The position numbers and the translations under genes were made by a program. From assembly GCA_905160935.1 (NCBI GenBank), contig CAJHZI010000514.1:2385001-2449000 (forward strand): a DNA stretch of 64,000 nt. Reading direction: 5' to 3'. Shown here in pieces: positions 62,501 through 64,000 of this stretch. Origin of the DNA: Enchytraeus crypticus (taxonomy: Eukaryota; Annelida; Clitellata; Enchytraeida; Enchytraeidae). A model generated the notes under the pieces. The model saw only the letters and a list, made by a program, of their open reading frames with translations. It had not been told where the DNA came from and ran no database searches. Positions within the stretch are counted from its first letter, which is position 1. Every line of letters begins with the position of its first letter.

Positions 62501-63954
62501 AAAGTTACTTAACGTAAAGACAGAAATATGTGGTATATAATAATTCAGAATCAAATTATAGAACTATTCAATGTGGTGTCCCACAAGGTTCCATATTGGA
62601 ACCTTTGTTGTTTCTGATTTATGTCAACGACATATCCGAGATTAGTAAAATTCTTACCTTCATATTATTTGCAGATGATACAAATATTATCTGCACAAAC
62701 CTTGATATTTTGAAACTAATGAATTCAATTAATACTGAACTCCTAACACTCTCTGACTGGTTTAAAGCGAATAGATTATCCCTAAATATACAAAAAACCA
62801 ATTACATGCTATTGGGGCATAAATACAAATATAACAATAATTCTGAAAATTTTCATATATACGTAGATGATATCAACATTTCTAGAATAGATAAGACTAA
62901 ATTTTTGGGAGTGATTCTTGATGAAAATTTATCATGGCAATATCATATTTCTTATACTGCACAAAAATTAGCCAAATCCATTGGATTACTCCATCGGGTT
63001 AAGACTAAGTTACCTAAACATTGTATGTTAAATTTATACTACAGTCTAATATATCCGCATCTAATTTATTGTAATATTGTTTGGGGGAACGCTTCTAAAA
63101 CCTTGCTTAACGAATTGATAGTACTCCAAAAACGAGCAATTAGAATAATTCAACATGCAGAGTTTCGTAGTCATACGAACAATATATTTAAAGAACTTAA
63201 AATTTTTAAGTTCAGTGATATTCATAAACATTGCTGTTGCGTATTTCGGTATAAACTTATTCATAATGATATGCCTTTATGTTACAACTATTCGTTGCTA
63301 TTAAATAATGTTGTAAATTCTGTTTATAAATTTCGACAAGTTTCGGAATTTACTATACCATCGTTCAGAACCTTCTGTCGCGAAAAGTATATCGCTGTAC
63401 AAGGCCCTAGATACTGGCTATCCCTTCCACCTAATTTACGATCTTATTTTTTAAACTCGTTCCGTTAACTGTTTCAATATTAGTCTTCGTCAGTACTTAT
63501 TAAATAGTTATTAATGATACTGATCTTAAATGTATAATTATGCCTACCTATTATCATTAATTTTCTTTATTTTGAATTTCTTTATTTCAATTCTTTAATT
63601 TCTACTTTATAGTTTCGTTTTAAGTTTACCATGGTTCACATTTAAATTGTGCTCACTTATTGCATTTACTGGTTTGTTTGCATTGCTTGTGAACTGTACA
63701 GGGTTGAATGACCCTTTTTGGTGATCTAAATAAATAAATAAATAAATAAAGTATTCAATCATTTCATTTAGGCATCGCATTCAGAAGTAACTCTGTAACT
63801 CAGAATGTTATTAGTGATGAGGGCGTCATACCTATGCTGGTTGAGATGATGATGTACGGATATCACATGAGGGTTCACGATGACGTTTTTAGCAAGTATT
63901 CATCTACTTCTCCTATGGAACCTCGATCTGTCTTTAGCAGTCCTTTAAATAAGG
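36790..63954 (+). CDS. ANKAR: ANKAR, ankyrin and armadillo repeat-containing protein (3' partial, 20 exons)
   Basis: Twenty exons (listed separately) join in frame without a stop: 3385 bases, 1128 codons, against about 1434 residues for human ANKAR, so some 300 residues should lie beyond the window. Order: a conserved N-terminal region specific to the family (1-490; e.g. LSSAYHDTRVGQLLIEIDFT, ALWHGSYF, LKRRMKIPNLYQLLPF, SHLHGGIHLECGTP); ankyrin repeats at about 491-702 (TGSALIHYAAMYNRADIISI, GPTPLCVAARHGALDALACL, QTPLLLACSSGALPAVKCLI, NDFNVVHFAALG); armadillo repeats from about 703 on (SLKLIALSILCNISNN, GGIEALVKLLSS, VKERAASALWSVAG). Function is not established in the family; the repeats imply a protein-binding scaffold. 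All introns are GT-AG. Introns are loaded with repeats and two LINEs, yet no coding frame is broken. The start ATG (MEEADELM) is the first in-frame candidate but a further upstream exon cannot be excluded. Confidence 0.93.
37490..37654 (+). CDS. ANKAR: ANKAR exon 2
   Basis: Acceptor TTCTGTTAG, donor GTGAAA, residues 52-106, phase 0. Encodes ISSEAPHGLISQFEVP to IIRELTVGIYIFNQ. Confidence 0.9.
37910..38790 (+). pseudogene. LINE polymerase relic in ANKAR intron 2
   Basis: Readable in shifted frames: IPTKFVKMHEGDALLKL, then WPEDFTMKVMIPYLKKSNAV and ECSDYRT (about 38000-38095), and a C-terminal block with NAGREYN-like and RW.VHT residues ending at HWTCRWAVHT (38740-38770). This is the WPEDW/F...VMIP...DYRTISL type of LINE polymerase. 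Many stops. Confidence 0.65.
39179..39330 (+). repeat. Family A SINE with palindromic 5' end
   Basis: 39181-39198 (CCGACATCGCCACTGGCT) is the reverse complement of the head 39201-39218, so the 5' end is an inverted duplication. The rest is a normal family A copy. Confidence 0.85.
39779..39896 (+). CDS. ANKAR: ANKAR exon 3
   Basis: Acceptor GTGTTGCAG, donor GTAATG, phase 1 out. Encodes LPCLTLEINSDASSCLLSSA to IDFTLK. Confidence 0.92.
40367..40498 (+). CDS. ANKAR: ANKAR exon 4
   Basis: Acceptor TTTGTAG, donor GTACGG, phase 1 in and out. Encodes ALWHGSYFTRDQRRKFLERW to LLFKFTNS. Confidence 0.92.
41095..41328 (-). repeat. Family B repeat in ANKAR intron 4
   Basis: CATCATCGTCATCTTCCCTT, TAACTAGGGTCGGGATACGA, GCGCTCACCAGGTGAATG, ending GGACACAACATGGGG. 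Confidence 0.78.
41674..41966 (+). CDS. ANKAR: ANKAR exon 5
   Basis: Acceptor CCTGCAG, donor GTTTTT, phase 0 out. Encodes GLIDITSDNDYSRAYDELKP to RSLEAHLRQQK. Confidence 0.92.
42360..42530. repeat. tRNA-like head joined to SINE core (ANKAR intron 5)
   Basis: 42365-42435 looks tRNA-derived (GGGTTAAGTTGGTAGAAT, TTTTGATTCCAGG). At 42488-42530 is the core in inverse orientation (ACGTCAGTTTCCTCATCCAG, GATGATGTCAGAGACGTC). Confidence 0.55.
42695..42845 (+). CDS. ANKAR: ANKAR exon 6
   Basis: Acceptor TTACTGCAG, donor GTTAGT, phase 1 out. Encodes IALKQHLADKHEINQKLFLL, a hydrophobic LISFLTLLLVSL and KRRMKIPNLYQLLPFMT. Confidence 0.92.
43003..43085 (-). repeat. Family D core module with (TTGA)n tail
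   Basis: Minus strand: GACGTCCCTGACGTTGCCTT..GGCGAGGAACCGGACGTTAAA then (TTGA)n, same as 5997-6062. Confidence 0.75.
43459..43563 (+). CDS. ANKAR: ANKAR exon 7
   Basis: Acceptor TTACTTGCAG, donor GTATCT, phase 1 in and out. Encodes GEEIRTEKDLPPLMISSELC to CSHLHG. Confidence 0.9.
43931..44150 (+). repeat. Family B repeat in ANKAR intron 7
   Basis: Opposite orientation to other copies: CGTGTTGTGTCCGAG, CATTCGGTTGGTGAGCGCC, CTCAACCCTAGCTAAAT, ending in (GATGAT)n, the presumed 3' tail. Confidence 0.75.
44250..44421 (+). CDS. ANKAR: ANKAR exon 8
   Basis: Acceptor GACTTGTAG, donor GTAAGC, phase 2 out. Encodes GIHLECGTPDISVARQEFSH to APSICIAEN. Confidence 0.92.
44617..44708 (+). repeat. Family B 3'-end fragment with (GAT)n
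   Basis: TGTGTATTCGTATCCCTACC, TAGTTAAACTGGGATTCAGG, GGAAGATGACAACGATGATG. Confidence 0.7.
44998..45149 (+). repeat. Family A SINE in ANKAR intron 8
   Basis: Full copy with an internal duplication of the GACATCACTTTC segment at about 45074-45103. Confidence 0.83.
45379..46425. repeat. 19-bp satellite array, about 55 units, in ANKAR intron 8
   Basis: Unit TAGTGGTCCGTGATCACAC with three further subtypes: CCACCATCACTC, CTCCACCACAC and CGTGATAACAC. The first half is mainly the GTGATCAC type; from about 45890 on the CACCATCACT type dominates with interspersed GTGATAAC units. Confidence 0.97.
46426..47148. other. ANKAR intron 8, rest
   Basis: AT-rich, nothing recognised. Confidence 0.3.
47149..47254. 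repeat. Near-perfect 43-bp hairpin next to the ANKAR exon 9 acceptor
   Basis: 47149-47191 and 47212-47254 are inverted repeats with one mismatch in 43; 20-base loop. Only TCTATTTCAG (47255-47264) separates it from exon 9. Confidence 0.95.
47265..47445 (+). CDS. ANKAR: ANKAR exon 9
   Basis: Acceptor CTATTTCAG, donor GTTTGA, phase 2 in, 0 out. Encodes NYFIFGLGLMPYNIQNPQQT to GSKKASQLR. Confidence 0.92.
47528..47650. repeat. (TAA)n microsatellite
   Basis: Pure TAA over about 45 bp then imperfect TAA/ATT. The Leu-rich reverse frame is an artefact. Confidence 0.9.
47651..48585. other. ANKAR intron 9, rest
   Basis: AT-rich, nothing recognised. Confidence 0.3.
48590..48785. repeat. Family B fragments with two (GAT)n runs
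   Basis: CTTCTTCCCTTGAACCCCTA..GCTAAACTGGAATGAAAGC flanked by GATGATGATG tracts at 48629-48695 and 48757-48785, joined by a partial duplication of GACTATTAATTACTATTAAT. Confidence 0.7.
48845..49070 (+). CDS. ANKAR: ANKAR exon 10 (ankyrin repeats begin)
   Basis: Acceptor ACCAACAG, donor GTTTGT, phase 0 in, 1 out. Encodes KNVQQCLQEAASRGLVAVFS and TGSALIHYAAMYNRADIISI then LARHNVDINIRKRARVFGT. Confidence 0.93.
49445..50420. repeat. Irregular 33-40 bp tandem array in ANKAR intron 10, with inverted segment
   Basis: Units like CTATGCTATGACAAACCGTA..CCGCCTCATACTA; about 50090-50165 carries them in reverse complement (TATGAGGCGGTACGG). A SINE-core fragment interrupts it at 49955-50030. Confidence 0.88.
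49955..50030 (-). repeat. SINE core fragment inside the array, with palindrome
   Basis: GGTTTAACGTCCGTTTCGTC..GATGTCAGGGACGTC followed at once by CCGTCCCTGACATCATC, its inverted partner. Confidence 0.7.
50674..50875 (+). CDS. ANKAR: ANKAR exon 11 (ankyrin)
   Basis: Acceptor CTTGGCAG, donor GTACAT, phase 1 in, 2 out. Encodes GPTPLCVAARHGALDALACL to SNGWFPVHCAAFFDHPHIIR. Confidence 0.93.
51465..51575. repeat. (CT)n microsatellite
   Basis: CT-rich run in intron 11; Ser/Leu and Arg/Glu frames across it are artefacts. Confidence 0.92.
51937..52202. mobile_element. Two tandem LINE 3'-end insertions between 47-bp direct repeats at the exon 12 acceptor
   Basis: Direct repeats 51937-51983, 52051-52097 and 52156-52202 (GTGTTTGACAGAGCCAGACA...CTGCAGTTC) are separated by 51984-52050 and 52098-52155, both reading TTCGATGTTGTCATGGACAA, CAGTARCACTCTAATCGTAT, (TTG)n. 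That sequence is the 3' end of the LINE at 13690-14665. The direct repeats act as target-site duplications and each contains the acceptor and the first 36 bases of exon 12. Confidence 0.88.
52167..52375 (+). CDS. ANKAR: ANKAR exon 12 (ankyrin)
   Basis: Acceptor TTTGACAG (third copy), donor GTAAGT, phase 2 in, 1 out. Encodes ARQTPLLLACSSGALPAVKC to SDVCVWNVLV. The two upstream acceptor copies lead into a TAG about 12 codons on, so only the third one works. Confidence 0.93.
52376..53197. other. ANKAR intron 12
   Basis: Nothing recognised beyond AT-rich sequence. Confidence 0.3.
53198..53302 (+). CDS. ANKAR: ANKAR exon 13 (armadillo begins)
   Basis: Acceptor ATACTTTAG, donor GTACAA, phase 1 in and out. 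Encodes GMLNSENRVHLTSAAKCLSV to WKSLVRA. Confidence 0.92.
53777..54024 (+). CDS. ANKAR: ANKAR exon 14 (armadillo)
   Basis: Acceptor CGGTTAG, donor GTTAGT, phase 1 in, 0 out. Encodes GIVRPIVKILQSDDESLKLI, ALSILCNISNN and SHAAVILGDLASTSSNSQEI. Confidence 0.93.
54605..54800 (+). pseudogene. LINE C-terminal relic in ANKAR intron 14
   Basis: Reads GNRKQGRPRSTWLNTINKDL, NISWEDAVKIADDRNEWRN, AGALCSVQNARN and stop, then a short TGATGATGA tail. This matches the GRP..W...A.DR..WR C terminus of LINE polymerases. Confidence 0.75.
54991..55106 (-). repeat. Family A SINE, 5'-truncated
   Basis: Minus strand: starts inside the head (CGGTAAGATACTCGACCGCG), keeps B box GGGTTCAAATCCTGGGTTCG, core and AGCTTTACCAGCTTT. 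Confidence 0.83.
55170..55338 (+). CDS. ANKAR: ANKAR exon 15 (armadillo)
   Basis: Acceptor TATTAACAG, donor GTTAAT, phase 0 in, 1 out. Encodes GGIEALVKLLSSSVEAVLVS to VPHLVEFLSLTS. Confidence 0.93.
55497..55770. repeat. 33-bp minisatellite, about 8 copies, in ANKAR intron 15
   Basis: Unit GATCTCTCATTGTCTGATGT then CTCGTTCACTAAT. Because 33 is a multiple of three, several frames on both strands stay open; none starts from a conserved exon. Confidence 0.92.
56293..56401 (+). CDS. ANKAR: ANKAR exon 16 (armadillo)
   Basis: Acceptor TTAAGCAG, donor GTAATG, phase 1 in, 2 out. Encodes DALQSSSADAIASLTRGHRE to SYNSCVT. Confidence 0.92.
56402..57360. other. ANKAR intron 16
   Basis: AT-rich, nothing recognised. 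Confidence 0.3.
57361..57508 (+). CDS. ANKAR: ANKAR exon 17 (armadillo)
   Basis: Acceptor TTTTGTTTAG, donor GTTGAT, phase 2 in, 0 out. Encodes YLTDILNGHKIEVRMKAALA to CGLLKMFK. Confidence 0.92.
58440..58740 (+). mobile_element. Possible CR1-type LINE 3' UTR fragment (ANKAR intron 17)
   Basis: Ends GTTTAAATAAACTTAATTCA then TTCTATTCTATG, like the short octamer-type 3' repeats of CR1 elements. No coding part is visible. Confidence 0.35.
58790..58900. repeat. (TTGA)n imperfect microsatellite
   Basis: TGATTGATTGATT-type repeats just upstream of exon 18, similar to the tail of family D. Confidence 0.8.
58926..59079 (+). CDS. ANKAR: ANKAR exon 18 (armadillo)
   Basis: Acceptor GTACTTTAG, donor GTGAGA, phase 0 in, 1 out. 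Encodes MFSLEVKERAASALWSVAGR to DSDVLQFV. Confidence 0.93.
59622..59783 (+). CDS. ANKAR: ANKAR exon 19 (armadillo)
   Basis: Acceptor GTTTTTTCAG, donor GTAGTG, phase 1 in and out. Encodes GCSGMLALAWEDLVRQSLIA to LRAIEALSALCL. Confidence 0.93.
59784..60539. other. ANKAR intron 19, left part
   Basis: AT-rich, nothing recognised. Confidence 0.3.
60540..61855 (-). pseudogene. Truncated LINE reverse transcriptase (CR1/Jockey-like) in ANKAR intron 19
   Basis: The minus strand has a 410-codon frame (60556-61788) whose frame extends upstream to about 61852 (SQDPDFITPEIKSLLSKRNS). Fingers and palm motifs are visible: GPDGLLSWFL, SDYRPISITSVFSRI, ANQFAFRPTGSTTAALITLF, VIALDFSKTFDTVNH, VVQGSAIGP and the catalytic LKFADDAYLI. 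The thumb and C terminus are missing after NLQLNRSKSKEIIF, and the endonuclease is absent. The frame is long and unbroken, so the insertion is comparatively young, yet it lacks both ends. Confidence 0.9.
61851..63760 (+). pseudogene. Decayed LINE (second family) ending in (TAAA)n
   Basis: Plus strand: KSFYDFISDKSKISNTC and IKNTSSAGFDEASS, frameshift near 62057, NYRPISLLTYFSKIFEKIIA, GFNKKHSTYMALL, FIDLSKAFDTLNH, stop at 62456-62458, then RTIQCGVPQGSILEPLLFLI, FADDTNIIC, KTKFLGVILDENLSWQYHIS, and RYWLSLPPNLRS before the stop at 63466-63468. A 3' UTR of about 250 bases ends in (AAAT)n at 63727-63750, 20 bp before the exon 20 polypyrimidine tract. Endonuclease missing. It belongs to the Jockey/CR1 group broadly. 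Confidence 0.9.
63772..63954 (+). CDS. ANKAR: ANKAR exon 20 (armadillo), last in window
   Basis: Acceptor TTTCATTTAG, donor GTAAGT, phase 1 in and out. Encodes GIAFRSNSVTQNVISDEGVI to EPRSVFSSPLNK. Further exons lie beyond the window. Confidence 0.92.
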
Positions 63955-64000
63955 GTAAGTATCATTACAAACCCATTCACCTCTAAAACTACTATAGTTA

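Overview
The window is animal nuclear DNA: strongly AT-rich, with GT-AG introns, polyadenylation signals, and dense hAT DNA transposons, LINEs, tRNA-derived SINEs, minisatellites and microsatellites. Four conserved metazoan genes are present. The species cannot be named from these genes. The content suits an invertebrate or early-branching animal, but that is inference.

Layout. (1) 1-3846 (+): WDR11, cut at the left edge and read as one uninterrupted exon; homology to vertebrate WDR11 runs in frame from base 1, so the ATG at 109 is internal. (2) 3847-19430: no host gene seen. It holds a hAT copy with a perfect 8-bp target duplication (4516-5892, minus), a second family member (17441-19317, plus), an unrelated non-autonomous hAT (14819-16248), a truncated LINE (about 13690-14665, minus), SINE-like elements and tandem repeats. 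(3) 19431-19799 (+): YPEL5 in one coding exon, just after the second hAT. (4) 19800-26467: YPEL5 3' UTR, then a gene-free stretch. (5) 26468-32508 (-): complete RAB4 in seven coding exons (212 residues, C-terminal Cys-Asn-Cys). (6) 32509-36789: divergent spacer. (7) 36790-63954 (+): ANKAR (ankyrin and armadillo repeat protein), 20 exons giving 1128 complete codons and continuing past the right edge. Exon joins for RAB4 and ANKAR were made by hand and every junction keeps frame.

The genes do not form an operon. WDR11 and RAB4 both act in endosome/TGN traffic, YPEL5 is linked to the CTLH/GID ubiquitin ligase, and ANKAR is poorly characterised; I see no evidence that they work together.

The most interesting signals are at splice junctions. 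In ANKAR exon 12 a very short LINE 3' end lies between 47-bp direct repeats that carry the splice acceptor and the start of the exon, so the insertion appears to have turned into intron and left the exon intact. In RAB4 a 50-bp unit spanning the exon 3/donor junction is repeated six times. An almost perfect 43-bp hairpin abuts the ANKAR exon 9 acceptor, and a hAT sits about 20 bp upstream of the likely YPEL5 5' UTR acceptor. Several otherwise different SINE-like families share one core of about 40 bp.
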